A stretch of 64,000 nucleotides of DNA from Azospirillum lipoferum 4B (GCF_000283655.1 NC_016622.1:1066501-1130500); one strand, 5' to 3'; positions 48,783-60,287 are shown, counted from the stretch's first letter. Notes: generated by a model not told the origin, from the sequence alone. Numbers and translations are program-made.

Positions 48783-49334
48783 ATGCATCGTCAGATCGTG
48801 CGCCGGGCGGGGGCCGAGCGCGAAACCCTGTGGGTCCTGCTGGCCGCCGGCGCCATTCTCGGTTCCGCCATTCTGGTCGTCGGACTGCGCGCCGCTCCGG
48901 ATGCGGAAGCCCCGCTGGCCACCCACCTCATCGACTCCCGGACCGGCCTGACGATCGCCGAGCAAGGCCTCTATGCCGATCTCAAGGCGGCGGGCGAGGA
49001 GATCGCCGCCATGCGCAAGGCCGATGACCGCGCTCCGACGCCGGAAGCGCTGGCCGCCGAGTCCCTGCCGCCCTTCGCCGCCGACCCCAGCGCTGCGGCG
49101 CGCGGCGGGCATGCCTGGACTCTCGCGGAAACCGGACAGGGGATCGCCTATGCCGGCGTCTCCGCCGCTCCGGAGCTGGCCGGTTCCCTTCTCTTGCGGC
49201 TGGACGGCCATGGCGCCGAAATCTGGCTGAAGCGTGCCGCCGAAACCCCGCCCGTTCCGCCGGAGGACGCGGCGCTGACCGCCGCCGGCTGGAAGCGGAT
49301 CGTCTCCACCTTCACCGCCGGGGTCACCCGATGA
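48783..49334 (+). CDS. FpvK-like membrane-anchored protein
   Basis: This 183-residue protein has a basic N-terminus, one membrane helix (LWVLLAAGAILGSAILVVGL) and a periplasmic part rich in Ala and acidic residues. It ends in IVSTFTAGVTR. No catalytic motif is visible. Its place just before the binding protein matches FpvK in the Pseudomonas operon. The stop overlaps the start of the next gene (ATGA), so translation is coupled. Confidence 0.6.
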   Translation: MHRQIVRRAGAERETLWVLLAAGAILGSAILVVGLRAAPDAEAPLATHLIDSRTGLTIAEQGLYADLKAAGEEIAAMRKADDRAPTPEALAAESLPPFAADPSAAARGGHAWTLAETGQGIAYAGVSAAPELAGSLLLRLDGHGAEIWLKRAAETPPVPPEDAALTAAGWKRIVSTFTAGVTR

Positions 49335-50251
49335 GCATCCTTCCGAACCGCCGCCTGATCCTGGCCGGCGCCCTGGCAGCCATGGCCGCGCCCGCAGGCG
49401 CCTTCGCCGCTCCCACCGCGCGCCGGCGCTTCGGCGTCACCCTGCACCCCTACTATTCCTATGTCGCCAACATCGTCGGCGATGCGGCCGAGGTGGTGCC
49501 GATCATTCCGGCCGGCTTCAACCCGCACGCCTACGAACCGCGCCCGGAGGACATCCGGCGCATCGGCGGGCTGGACGCCATCGTGCTGAACGGCATCGGC
49601 CACGACGATTTCGCTGGGCGGATGATCGCCGCCTCGTCGAAGCCGTCGTTGCCGGTGGTCGAGGCCAACACCGACGTGCCGCTCCTGCCCGCCGCCGGCA
49701 CGGCGGCGCGGGCGGCGGGGAAGGTGGTCAACCCGCACAGCTTCCTGTCCATCACCAACTCGATCCTTCAGGTTTCGACCATCGCCCGCGAACTGGGGCG
49801 GCTGGACCCGGACAACGCCGCTGCCTACACGGCCAACGCCCGCGCCTATTCCCGCCGCCTTCGCCAGCTGCGTGCCGACGCGCTGGCGAAGCTGGCGACG
49901 GCGGGAACCGCCAGCCTGCGCGTCGCCACCATCCATGGTGCCTACGACTACCTGCTGCGGGAGTTCGGGCTGGAGGTCTCCGCCGTCGTGGAACCCGCCC
50001 ACGGCATCGAGCCCAGCCCGGCCCAGCTTGCCGAAACCATCGCGACGATGCGCAAGCTCGACGTGCAGGTGATCTTCTCGGAACTGAACTTCCCCAGCGC
50101 CTATGTGGAGACCATCCGGCGCGAGACCGGCATCCGGCTCTATGCCTTCTCCCACATCTCGCATGGCGAATATGCACCCGACCTGTTCGAGCGCGAGATG
50201 GCGCGGAACCTCGATACGCTGGTCCTGGCAATGGCCGAGGCGGCGCCGTGA
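49331..50251 (+). CDS. ZnuA-like metal ABC transporter substrate-binding protein (FpvC-like)
   Basis: This 306-residue periplasmic protein has a signal peptide (LILAGALAAMAAPAGAFA). The cluster A-I type metal ligands are kept: His66 in NPHAYEP, His136 in NPHSFLS, His202 in TIHGAYDYL and Glu251 in SELNFP. This matches the spacing of ZnuA. In Pseudomonas, FpvC binds the iron freed from pyoverdine. Because the operon starts with a PepSY reductase and Fur-like box, I infer iron rather than zinc as ligand here. It is coupled to the ATPase by GTGA. Confidence 0.85.
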   Translation: MSILPNRRLILAGALAAMAAPAGAFAAPTARRRFGVTLHPYYSYVANIVGDAAEVVPIIPAGFNPHAYEPRPEDIRRIGGLDAIVLNGIGHDDFAGRMIAASSKPSLPVVEANTDVPLLPAAGTAARAAGKVVNPHSFLSITNSILQVSTIARELGRLDPDNAAAYTANARAYSRRLRQLRADALAKLATAGTASLRVATIHGAYDYLLREFGLEVSAVVEPAHGIEPSPAQLAETIATMRKLDVQVIFSELNFPSAYVETIRRETGIRLYAFSHISHGEYAPDLFEREMARNLDTLVLAMAEAAP

Positions 50252-50976
50252 CCGGGCCGGCCATCCTGTTCGACAGCGTGGAGCTGACGCTGGGCCGTAC
50301 CGCGATCCTGGACGGGGTGTCCCTTCGCGTCGCGGCCGGAGCCGTGCATGCGGTGGTCGGCCCCAACGGCGGCGGCAAGTCGTCTTTGATTCGCGCCCTG
50401 CTCGGGCAGGCGCCGCACCGCGGCACCATCCGGCTCGACTGGCCGGGCGACGGGCCGGGAACGGTCGCCTATGTGCCGCAGTCGGTCGAGTTCGACCGTG
50501 GCCTGCCGCTGACGGTGGAGGATTTCCTGGCCGTGCTGTGCCAGCGCCGCCCCGCCTTTCTCGGACCGGACCGGCGCATCGGCTATGGCGAGGCGCTGGC
50601 CCGCGTCGGGATGGCGGACAAGTCCCGCCGACGCTTCGGCGCCCTGTCGGGCGGCGAGCGGCAGCGCGTGCTGCTTGCCCAGGCGCTGATCCCGTCGCCG
50701 GACCTCCTTGTCCTCGACGAGCCGATGACCGCGCTCGACGAGGCGGGGATCGCCATCTTCGAAACGCTGCTGGCCGATCTTTCCGCCGCTGGAACCACCG
50801 TGCTGTGGGTCGAGCACGATCTGGCCCAGGTGCGCCGGCTGGCGACGCGGGCGACCGGGCTGAACCGGCGCGTGCTGTTCGACGGCCCCCCCGTGGAGAC
50901 GCTGTCGCCGGAACGGGTGTTCGACCTGTTCTCGGCGCTTCCCCGCCGCACGGCTGCCGACAGGATCGCATCATGA
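50248..50976 (+). CDS. Metal ABC transporter ATP-binding protein (FpvD-like)
   Basis: This 242-residue ATPase has Walker A GPNGGGKSS, the Q-loop YVPQSVEFD, the signature LSGGERQR, Walker B LLVLDEP and the switch His in VEHD. It belongs to the ZnuC/MntB cluster. It would power import by the permease that follows. Starts at GTG 50248 inside the previous stop. The end overlaps the permease start (ATGA). Confidence 0.93.
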   Translation: MTGPAILFDSVELTLGRTAILDGVSLRVAAGAVHAVVGPNGGGKSSLIRALLGQAPHRGTIRLDWPGDGPGTVAYVPQSVEFDRGLPLTVEDFLAVLCQRRPAFLGPDRRIGYGEALARVGMADKSRRRFGALSGGERQRVLLAQALIPSPDLLVLDEPMTALDEAGIAIFETLLADLSAAGTTVLWVEHDLAQVRRLATRATGLNRRVLFDGPPVETLSPERVFDLFSALPRRTAADRIAS

Positions 50977-51863
50977 ATTTCGAGACGGTGCGCGCCCTGC
51001 TGCAGGGCTGGGCCGAAGCCGGGCTGTTGCCCGCCGGGTTGGCCCATGGTTTTCTCGTCAACGCGTTGCTGTCCGGGTTGGTCGTCGGTCCCGTCCTCGG
51101 CGGGCTCGGCACGCTGGTGGTGACCAAGCGGCTGGCCTTCTTCTCCGAAGCGGTCGGCCATGCCGCGCTGACCGGCGTCGCCATCGGAATCCTGGTGGGA
51201 GAGCCCTATACCGGCCCTTATGCCAGCCTGTTCGGCTATTGCCTGCTGTTCGCCCTGCTGGTGAATTACACGCGCAACCGCAGCAACCTGACCGCCGACA
51301 CGCTGATCGGCGTCTTCCTGTCGGTGTCGCTGGCGCTGGGCGCCAGCCTTCTGCTGATCCTGGCCAGCCGGGTCAACATCCACATCCTGGAGAATGTGCT
51401 GTTCGGATCGGTGCTGACGGTGGACGACCGCGACCTCACCGTGCTGCTGGCGGTGGCCGCAGGAGTGACCGCGCTGATGCTGCCGCTGTTCAACCGGCTG
51501 CTGCTGGCCAGCTTCAACCCGGCGCTGGCGCGGGTGCGCGGCGTGCCGGTGAAGGGGCTGGACTATCTGTTCATCGTGCTGGTGACGGTGGTCACGGTCG
51601 CGTCCGTGAAGATCATCGGCGCCATCCTGGTGGGAGCGCTGCTGGTCATTCCCGCCGCGGCGGCGCGGGTCGTCGCCTCGTCGCTGCGTGGGTTTTTTCT
51701 GCTGTCCGTCGCCTTCGCCAGCGTGGCGGCGGTGGCCGGAATCCTGCTGCCCGTGCAGTTCGCCCTGCCGATTCCGTCGGGCGGCGCCATCATCCTGGCG
51801 GCGGGGGTGCTGTTCCTGGGCGCGCTGCTGGCGCGCCTGTTCATGAAGGGGGAAGAGGGATGA
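50973..51863 (+). CDS. Metal ABC transporter permease (FpvE-like)
   Basis: This 296-residue inner membrane protein has about eight helices and the ABC-3 family signature. TLVVTKRLAFFSEAVGHAAL is near residue 45, and KIIGAILVGALLVIPAAAAR is the conserved loop for contact with the ATPase. It forms the transmembrane path for iron or another divalent metal. ATG at 50973 overlaps the ATPase stop; its own stop overlaps the next start. Confidence 0.93.
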   Translation: MNFETVRALLQGWAEAGLLPAGLAHGFLVNALLSGLVVGPVLGGLGTLVVTKRLAFFSEAVGHAALTGVAIGILVGEPYTGPYASLFGYCLLFALLVNYTRNRSNLTADTLIGVFLSVSLALGASLLLILASRVNIHILENVLFGSVLTVDDRDLTVLLAVAAGVTALMLPLFNRLLLASFNPALARVRGVPVKGLDYLFIVLVTVVTVASVKIIGAILVGALLVIPAAAARVVASSLRGFFLLSVAFASVAAVAGILLPVQFALPIPSGGAIILAAGVLFLGALLARLFMKGEEG

Positions 51864-52723
51864 AGCGCGTCACGCTCGCGGCGCTCCTGCTGCTGTCCAC
51901 GATGGCTGGGGCCTCCGCCGAGACGGTGCTGGCCGGGCATCCCGTCACCGCCGGGCTGGCCCGGGCGCTGACGAAGGGCACCGCGGTGGTGGTGGAGGCG
52001 GTGGTTCCGCCGGCCATTCCCATGGGGCGCCAACACGCCTTCCTGAGCGGGCGCGGCGGTGCGATGCTGGCGGAGGCCGCCGGCAAGGCCGACGCGGTGC
52101 TGACCCTGCGCTCCGCCTGGGCGGAGGATCCGCTCTACCCGCTGGCGCGGCGGGCCAACATCCGCCTGATCGAGATCGACGCCGCCCGTCCGGTCGACGG
52201 CGCCCTGCCGGGGATCGCGGTCAATGACGGCACCGCCTTTCCCTGGCTGGGCATCGCCAATGCCGGGCGGATGGCCGACATCCTGGCCGCCGACCTGCGG
52301 CGCCTGTACCCGGAATCGGCCGTCGCCATCGACGCGAATCTCGCCGTCCTCAAGCGTGGGCTGCTGATGGTGTCGTCCAGCTCGGCGAAAGCCTTCGCCG
52401 TTCTGCCGGACCCGTCGGCGGCGGCGCTGTCCGACCGCTTCGCCACGCTGGCCGCCGACCTGGGGCTGGATTTGCGCCGGGTCTGGACCGGCGACGACCG
52501 AGATTGGACGCCGGACCGTCTGGCCGAACTCACCGCCACCCTGAAGGCCGAAGCCATTCCCGTCGTGCTGCACCACCGCCAGCCGGCGCCGGAGATCGTC
52601 CGGGCGGTGACCGACGGCGGCGCCCGGCTGGTGGTTCTGGACAGTCTGGAGAGCGGTCCGCCGGCGGAGATGGACATGGCGCTGTTGCGGATCGCGGAAC
52701 AGGTGGAGGCGGGGCTGCGCTGA
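51860..52723 (+). CDS. Second ZnuA-like binding protein with lost metal ligand (FpvF-like)
   Basis: This 287-residue exported protein has a signal peptide (ALLLLSTMAGASA) and a divergent ZnuA-like fold. The helix ANAGRMADILAADLRRLYPE follows AFPWLGI, where metal-binding relatives have the ligand His of DPHxWLDP; here it is Phe/Pro. The site of the third His is also not evident. A binding protein that has lost the metal site fits FpvF, which is reported to bind the siderophore rather than free iron. It is the last gene of the operon, 28 bases from the convergent MacB-like gene. Confidence 0.75.
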   Translation: MKRVTLAALLLLSTMAGASAETVLAGHPVTAGLARALTKGTAVVVEAVVPPAIPMGRQHAFLSGRGGAMLAEAAGKADAVLTLRSAWAEDPLYPLARRANIRLIEIDAARPVDGALPGIAVNDGTAFPWLGIANAGRMADILAADLRRLYPESAVAIDANLAVLKRGLLMVSSSSAKAFAVLPDPSAAALSDRFATLAADLGLDLRRVWTGDDRDWTPDRLAELTATLKAEAIPVVLHHRQPAPEIVRAVTDGGARLVVLDSLESGPPAEMDMALLRIAEQVEAGLR

Positions 52724-52751
52724 GCGGCCCCCCCACCCCTCAGTCCGCCCG

Positions 52752-54709
<1,958 letters not shown>

Positions 54710-54713
<4 letters not shown>

Positions 54714-55936
54714 AGCCGGAACCCGATTTTGGGCGGGCGGCCGTCGTCGGTCTTCCACCCCACCACGATCCGTTCGCCTTCGGCCAGCCCGTCCAGGATC
54801 TGGGCGTTGAAGCGGTCGCGCACCCCGACGCGGACCTCACGGGTCTCGATGGCACCGCCGTTGCCGATCAGTGTGACTCTGTGCCGTTCCTCCGCCCCGC
54901 CGGTCGGAGCCAGCGCGGCGACCGGAATGGTCAAGGCGTCCCTCGCCGCGGCGGCCAGGAAGAATACCTGGGCGGTCATGTCCGGGCGCAAATCCCCCTC
55001 ATGGTTGGAGACTTCGAACAGTGCGGTGTAGAGCACGACGCTGTTGGCCGACCCGCCGCTCCCGGACGGGGGCGAGCTGCCGCCGGTCCCCGACGCGGCC
55101 GGCTTGAGCGGGGCGGGCAGAATCTGTTGCAGGCGCGCCGTCCAGCGCCTTCCCGGATGGCCGAGCGTGGTGAAATAGAGCGGCATGCCGTCGGTCAGGC
55201 GCGTCACGTCGGCCTCCGACACCTGGGTCCACACCGTCATGGCCGACAGGTCGGCGATGCGCATCAGGACCGGCGCCTCGTAGGTCGAATTGATGGTCTG
55301 CCCCTGGCGCGCGTCCACGGCGATCAGCGTGCCGCTCATCGGCGCATAGATGCGGGTGTAGCCGAGCTGCGCCTCGTCGGCCTGGAGGGTCGAGTCCGTC
55401 TGGCGGATCTGCGCCTGCGTGGCCTCCACCTGGGCGGCGGCGATGTGCGCCTCCATGCGGGCCTGATCGTAGGCCTCGCCGCGCCCCGCCCCGCTGTTCC
55501 GCAGCGATGCCTGGCGGGCAAGCTGGGCCTCGGCGAAGGCCGCCCGCGCCCGCTGCTCCGTCAGAAGGGCGGTCAGGCGGGCGCGTTCGGCGCGCCCGGC
55601 CTCGACCTTGGCCTGCTGCAGGGCAGGGTCGATTTCGGCGAGCAGATCGCCGGCGCGGACCATCTGCCCGACCGTCACATGCAGCCGCGTCAACTGGCCG
55701 GACACCTGGGCGCCGACATCGACATAAGCGCGTGGCTGGATCTTGCCGATCGCCGTCACCGTGTCCTCGACCGTGCCGCGACCGACCACCGCAACCTCCG
55801 CCGAGGCGGCGGGATCGGCCGGGCGCAGCAGGGCGGCGGAGGCCAGCCCGCCGAGCACCAGCGCCGCCGCCGCGAGGCCGCGCCGCCGCCGCCCGGTGCC
55901 GGACGACCTTGCCGCCCGCCGCCCCGTCGTCACCAT
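54710..55936 (-). CDS. MacA/PvdR-like periplasmic adaptor protein
   Basis: This 408-residue HlyD-family protein has an N-terminal membrane anchor (GLAAAALVLGGLASAALL). A lipoyl-like domain is split around GTVEDTVTAIGKIQPRAYVDVGAQ and YAPMSGTLIAVD. Between them is an alpha-helical hairpin (QAKVEAGRAERARLTALLTEQRA). The beta-barrel has a Gly/Ser/Pro-rich loop (SSPPSGSGGS). It links the MacB-like exporter to an outer membrane channel. Its start overlaps the end of the receptor gene by 7 bases and its end overlaps the exporter start. Confidence 0.9.
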
Positions 55937-58416
55937 GTCGCCCGCAGGGACAGCAGGACGTTGCGCGGCTCGCCGTAATAGCCGGAGACGTCGATGCTGC
56001 TCATGTATTTCTTGTCGAGCAGGTTGTTGACGTTCAGGGTTGCCGAAACCTTGTCGGTGATCTCATAGCGTGCCATCAGATCGACCACCGCATAGCCTTC
56101 GCGGTCGTACCTTTCGGTGCCGGTCCCGGTGTAGACGTCGCCTTCCCATTTGACGTTGCCGCCCACCGTCAGACGGTTCCAGGCGCCCGGCAGGCGATAG
56201 GTGGTGAACAGCTTGAAGCTGTCGCGCGGCACATAGGTCATCAGCCGCTGACCGTCGGCATTCTTGACGGAGGAATGGCTGTAACCGCCGCCGACCTGCC
56301 AGCCGGTCATCACCTCGCCGCCGACTTCCATCTCGAAGCCCCGGCTTTCGGCCCCCTTGACCGCGCGGTAGGCCTGCGCGCCGGACGGGGTGAAGCGTCC
56401 GGGATCGACCTCGCCAAGATTGTTCTGCTTGATCAGGAACACGGCGGCGCTGGCGTTCAGGGCGCCGCCGAAGAACTCCGCCTTCACGCCGGCCTCGTAG
56501 GCATCGCCGTCCAGCGGGTCGAGGGACCGGCCGCTGGCGTCCTTGTAATCCTGCGGCTTGAAGATGCTGGTGTAGCTGGCATAGACCGACCAGATGTCGG
56601 TCAGGTCGAGCACGACCCCCGCATAGGGCGTCAGAACGCCGTTCTCCGACCGCTTGCTGTAGGTTCCCTCCGCCCCGTTCGGGTGGCTCTCCTCGATCTG
56701 CTCCCACCGGCTGATGCGGCTGCCGAGGATGACCGACAGGGCGTCGGTCGGGCGCAGGCGGGTGGCGGCATAGGCGGCCATCTGCCGTTCGTCGGTCTGC
56801 GACCAGCCGGTCGGATTGAGCGTCGGCCGGGCGATGTTGCCGTTCCAGGTGAAGTAGTTGGAGATCGAGGGATCGTAGCCGTCGATGAACCACAGCGGGT
56901 GGTCGGCCCCGTCCCGCTTGGCGTAATAGCCGCTGACGCCGGCCATCAGGTCGTGCCGCCGTCCGAACAGGTCGAAGCCGCCGCTCACGTCGGCGCTGAC
57001 CGTGGTCTGCTGCAGGCTCGACAGCCAGCGGCCGGCCCATACGCTCATGCCGGTGCCGTCGCGGTTCAGGCTGCCGCCGGTGCCGAAGCCGAGCAGGCTG
57101 TCATATTCGCGCTTGTTGTGTTCAAGGTTCAGCGTTGCCGTCCAGCCGTCCCCGAAGCGGTGCTTCAGCTCGCTGAAAACCGTCAGGTTGTTGTGCATGT
57201 GGTACGCCCAATCCGCACCACTGTTGTAGGAACGGGGCAGGTCGGTCTTCGTCCCGTCGGCATAGAACAGCGGGAAGCCGGCATTGGAGGCATGGTCGGA
57301 ACGGTGCTTCTGATATTCGACGCCGACCGTCCAGGTGGTGTCCTCGGTGACATCGGCCTCCAGAACGCCGTACAGGACCCTCTTGTGCTCTTCCAGGCGG
57401 TCGATGAAGCTGTCGTTGTCCTGATAGGCGCCGACGATGCGTCCGCGCAGCCGGCCATTCTCGGTCAGCGGACCCGACAGGTCGGCTTCGCCGCGGCGGC
57501 GGTTCCAGGATCCGACCTGCGCTTCGGCATAGCCCTGGACGGCCGATGTCGGGCGCTTGCGGACCAGATTGACCGAGGCCGACGGCTCGCCGACACCATT
57601 CAGAAGGCCGGACGCGCCGCGCACCACCTCGACCCGGTCGAACACCGCCATGTCGGAAAGGGAATCGTCGAAACCATAGACGGTCGAGCGCGGGATTCCG
57701 TTAACCTGATAGTTGGAAACCACGAATCCGCGCGAGAAGACCTCGTTTCCGTCGCTGCCCATTGCGCCGCGCTGCATCCGGGTGACGCCCACCGTCTGCT
57801 CGAGCACGTCGCGGATCTCGTTCAGCCCCTGGTCGTCCATGCGCTGGCGGGTCATCACGCTGACCGACTGCGGCGTCTCTCGCGGGGTCAGGTCGAGCTT
57901 GGTGGCGCTGCTGCTGACGCCGCCGGCGTAGGAGCCGGTATCCTCGCTGCGGCCGGGATCGCGGGACAGAGCCCCTTGCACGGTCACCGGATCGAGAACC
58001 GCTGCCCCGCCGGTCTGGGCCGGCAGCTTCTCCAGCGTCACCGTTTCCGGATCGACGAAGCGCGCGATCAGTCCGGTGCCCGCCAGCAGGCGGGCCAGTG
58101 CGTCCTTCGGTGCAAGGGTGCCGGTCACACCCGGCGAGGAGACGCCCTGCGCGATCTCCGATGGGTAGAGAATCTGAAAGCCGGTGGCCTGCCCGTAGGC
58201 GGCGAGCACGCCCGGCAGCGGTCCGGCGGCAATGGCGAAGGTGACGGTCCGCCCCTGTTGGGCCACCTGCACCGACGCAGCCCCGGTCTCCATAGGGGCC
58301 GCCAGGGCACCGTGCAGCGCGGTCGATCCCAGCAGCATGCCCAACAGTGCGGGTGTCCACCCAACCCGCAAGAATTTTCCACGCACCCCGATTGCCCGCG
58401 CCGACTGCCCCCGCAT
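55930..58416 (-). CDS. TonB-dependent siderophore receptor with signalling (STN) domain, FpvA/FhuE-like
   Basis: This outer membrane protein of about 828 residues has a signal peptide (PALLGMLLGSTALHGALA) and an STN domain (VTFAIAAGPLPGVLAAYGQATGFQILY, then LLAGTGLIARFVDPETVTLE). The plug domain has TPQSVSVMTRQRM, FSRGF and RVEVVRGASGLLNGVGEPSASVNLVRKRP, and a 22-strand barrel ends in aromatic ATW. This is the FpvA/FhuE siderophore class. The STN domain and the FecI/FecR pair upstream suggest transmembrane signalling. The start is uncertain: ATG 58476 lies inside a Fur-like box and is unlikely; 58440 and 58416 are in frame, and GGTGGGGGG favours 58416. Confidence 0.93.
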   Translation of the reverse strand: MRGQSARAIGVRGKFLRVGWTPALLGMLLGSTALHGALAAPMETGAASVQVAQQGRTVTFAIAAGPLPGVLAAYGQATGFQILYPSEIAQGVSSPGVTGTLAPKDALARLLAGTGLIARFVDPETVTLEKLPAQTGGAAVLDPVTVQGALSRDPGRSEDTGSYAGGVSSSATKLDLTPRETPQSVSVMTRQRMDDQGLNEIRDVLEQTVGVTRMQRGAMGSDGNEVFSRGFVVSNYQVNGIPRSTVYGFDDSLSDMAVFDRVEVVRGASGLLNGVGEPSASVNLVRKRPTSAVQGYAEAQVGSWNRRRGEADLSGPLTENGRLRGRIVGAYQDNDSFIDRLEEHKRVLYGVLEADVTEDTTWTVGVEYQKHRSDHASNAGFPLFYADGTKTDLPRSYNSGADWAYHMHNNLTVFSELKHRFGDGWTATLNLEHNKREYDSLLGFGTGGSLNRDGTGMSVWAGRWLSSLQQTTVSADVSGGFDLFGRRHDLMAGVSGYYAKRDGADHPLWFIDGYDPSISNYFTWNGNIARPTLNPTGWSQTDERQMAAYAATRLRPTDALSVILGSRISRWEQIEESHPNGAEGTYSKRSENGVLTPYAGVVLDLTDIWSVYASYTSIFKPQDYKDASGRSLDPLDGDAYEAGVKAEFFGGALNASAAVFLIKQNNLGEVDPGRFTPSGAQAYRAVKGAESRGFEMEVGGEVMTGWQVGGGYSHSSVKNADGQRLMTYVPRDSFKLFTTYRLPGAWNRLTVGGNVKWEGDVYTGTGTERYDREGYAVVDLMARYEITDKVSATLNVNNLLDKKYMSSIDVSGYYGEPRNVLLSLRATW

Positions 58417-58460
58417 CCGGCGCCCCCCACCATTGATCATCACCACATACCCCGTCGTTC

Positions 58461-58480
58461 TGCGAATGAGTTGCATTCTC
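58461..58480. promoter_or_regulatory. Fur-like box upstream of the receptor gene
   Basis: TGCGAATGAGTTGCATTCTC contains GAATG and CATTC in inverted orientation around a 5-base centre. It is less perfect than the fecI box. It lies 45 bases upstream of the chosen receptor start. Confidence 0.45.
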
Positions 58481-58551
58481 TTCGATGCAAGCCATGACGA
58501 TGGCCGACCGGGGGATCCTCACCTCGATTTGAAAAAAATCAGACGAACCGG

Positions 58552-59499
58552 TTAGGCGGAACGAATGATCACCAGACCGGGAAATGGGCGCGACATGCGC
58601 AGGGGGAGCATGCGGAGAATGGCATTCAACGCCGCGTCCGGTCGGCTGATGTCCACGCTGCCGTCGAAGCGCAGGCCGGCGAGCGGGCGGTCCCACAGCA
58701 CGATGCGGTCGGGATGGTAGCGGTTGAGGTCGGCGATCACCGCGTCGAGCGGCTGTGCCTGAAAGACCAGACGGCCCTGCCGCCAAGCGTTTTCCACCGC
58801 CAAGCCCTGGTTCAGCAGCGGGCTGGGGCCATCGGGGCCGTAGGACCGGCTTTGCCCCGCGGCGATTGTCAGGGGAGACGCGGTGCCGGCGGTCAGGCTG
58901 GCCGTTCCGGCCTCCACCGCCACCACGACGGAGTCCGGACAGCGATGCACCACGAAGCTTGCGTTGACGGTGGAGACGTGTCCGTTGGCGCACGTCACGA
59001 CGAAAGGGCGATCCGGGTTGGGGGCGGCAACGAAATGCGCCCGCCCCTCGGTCAGGCGGATCCGCCGTTCCTCGGCTGTGAAATCGATGGACAGCGTGCT
59101 GGCCGCGTCCAGAGTGATGACCGAGCCGTCGGCGAGCGCCATCGTCCGCCGTTCGCCGATGCCGGTCTTCACATCGCCCGGCCAACCGGTCAGCACGACC
59201 GCGCCGCCCAGCGCCGCTGCGCAGGCCGCCGCCCCGCCCGCCGCGCCGAAGGCCAGCAAACGGCGCCGCGTCGTGACCGTCCGGCGGTTCTTGCGCGGAT
59301 CGGGCACCCGGTCCAGATCGCCCCACACCCCGGCCAGCCGGTCATATTCACGCCGGTGCGCCGGGTCCTGCGCCAGCCAATGGGCGAGCGCTTGGCGATC
59401 TGCCGGGCCGACGTCCCCGGACTTCAGACGAACGAACCAGGCCAGCGCCGCGTCGCGCGGATCGTCCGGTAAGGCAGGCTGCTCTCGGTTCCGTTCCAT
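58552..59499 (-). CDS. FecR-type anti-sigma factor / sigma regulator
   Basis: This 315-residue protein has an N-terminal cytoplasmic part with DAALAWFVRLKSGDVGPADR and the WLAQDPAHRREYDRL motif. One membrane helix follows (LLAFGAAGGAAACAAALGGAVVL). The periplasmic FecR domain has TMALADGSVITLDAASTLS and VTCANGHVSTVNASFVVH, and a C-terminal STN-like end contains LDAVIADLNRYHPDRIVL. It relays a signal from the receptor STN domain to FecI. The start overlaps the FecI stop by one base. Confidence 0.93.
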   Translation of the reverse strand: MERNREQPALPDDPRDAALAWFVRLKSGDVGPADRQALAHWLAQDPAHRREYDRLAGVWGDLDRVPDPRKNRRTVTTRRRLLAFGAAGGAAACAAALGGAVVLTGWPGDVKTGIGERRTMALADGSVITLDAASTLSIDFTAEERRIRLTEGRAHFVAAPNPDRPFVVTCANGHVSTVNASFVVHRCPDSVVVAVEAGTASLTAGTASPLTIAAGQSRSYGPDGPSPLLNQGLAVENAWRQGRLVFQAQPLDAVIADLNRYHPDRIVLWDRPLAGLRFDGSVDISRPDAALNAILRMLPLRMSRPFPGLVIIRSA

Positions 59500-60005
59500 C
59501 AGAGCTCCAGCCGGTCACGGCAATGGGCCAAGGCCTTCATGACATGCTTCTCCACCATGCTGCGCGAGATGCCGAGGCGGGCGGCAATGTCGGCATGGCT
59601 CAAGCCGTCGAATTTGTGAAGCAGAAACACTTCCCGGCAGCGCGGCGGCAGTTCGGCGAGCGCCCCGCTCAACCGCTCCATCCGTTGCTTGTGCTCCAGG
59701 GCGGTTTCGGCGTCCGGCTCGTCCAGCGGCTGGTCGAGCCCCAGTTCCGCCGGGGCGAAGCGCCGTCCCCGACGGGTTTCCGCGCGCATGCGGTCCAACG
59801 CGATATTGTCGGCCATGCGGTACAGGTAGGAACGCGGATTGTCGATGTCCGGCAGCGCCGTCAGGCTACGCAGGCGCAGATAGGTGTCCTGCACGACATC
59901 CTCGGCCAGGCAAAGCGACCCCAGGCGTCGAGCCAGATGGCCCGTCATCTCCTCGTAATGGTCGAGCAACAGACCCAGCAGGGACGACCGGTCTCTTTCA
60001 GCCAT
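59499..60005 (-). CDS. FecI-type ECF sigma factor
   Basis: This 168-residue sigma factor has region 2 with LCLAEDVVQDTYLRLRS and the -10-binding NPRSYLYRMADNIALDRMRAE. Region 4 has LPPRCREVFLLHKFDGLSHADIAARLGISRSMVEKHV. This is the iron-starvation FecI class, and in context the counterpart of FpvI. I chose ATG at 60005 (MAERDRSSLL); GTG at 60053 would put the start 4 bases from the Fur-like box without a ribosome site. The order sigma, FecR, receptor, MacA, MacB on the same strand indicates one operon. Confidence 0.93.
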   Translation of the reverse strand: MAERDRSSLLGLLLDHYEEMTGHLARRLGSLCLAEDVVQDTYLRLRSLTALPDIDNPRSYLYRMADNIALDRMRAETRRGRRFAPAELGLDQPLDEPDAETALEHKQRMERLSGALAELPPRCREVFLLHKFDGLSHADIAARLGISRSMVEKHVMKALAHCRDRLEL

Positions 60006-60056
60006 GACCTCGGCAACACCCGTTCCCAATCCGTGAGCGTCATTCCTAACCACGTA

Positions 60057-60071
60057 TGCGAATCATTCGCA
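60057..60071. promoter_or_regulatory. Perfect Fur-like box upstream of fecI
   Basis: TGCGAATCATTCGCA is a perfect 15-base palindrome with the GAATCATTC core of Fur sites. It lies 51 bases upstream of the sigma start, where it would block its promoter when iron is plentiful. Confidence 0.7.
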
Positions 60072-60287
60072 ATCGATAGATCGACATGAGAGGAAAACTT
60101 TGCTGCGAAGAGGTGAGGGGAGGGGCGGCGGCGAACGTCCTATCGTCAACCTCCTTTCAATCCACAGCACAGGGATCCGTGCCTCACCGGCGCTGCGGGA
60201 TGTCGGTGCGAGAATGAGGGGCTGGTGATGGCGTGAGGTGACATGGTGGACGGCCCATTCATCACATCACCACAGGGGCAATGCGCA
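60072..60287. other. Intergenic region between fecI and the cupin gene
   Basis: This 216-base stretch lies upstream of fecI and downstream of the leftward cupin gene. No gene or clear terminator was seen. Confidence 0.35.

Noticed and set aside
52724-52751. Possible terminator between the two convergent iron operons
   Set aside because: The 28-base gap has a C-run but no inverted repeat or T-tract.
58476-58476. ATG at 58476 as the start of the TonB receptor
   Set aside because: It lies within the Fur-like box 58461-58480, so translation from it is unlikely; in-frame ATGs at 58440 and 58416 still leave a full signal peptide.
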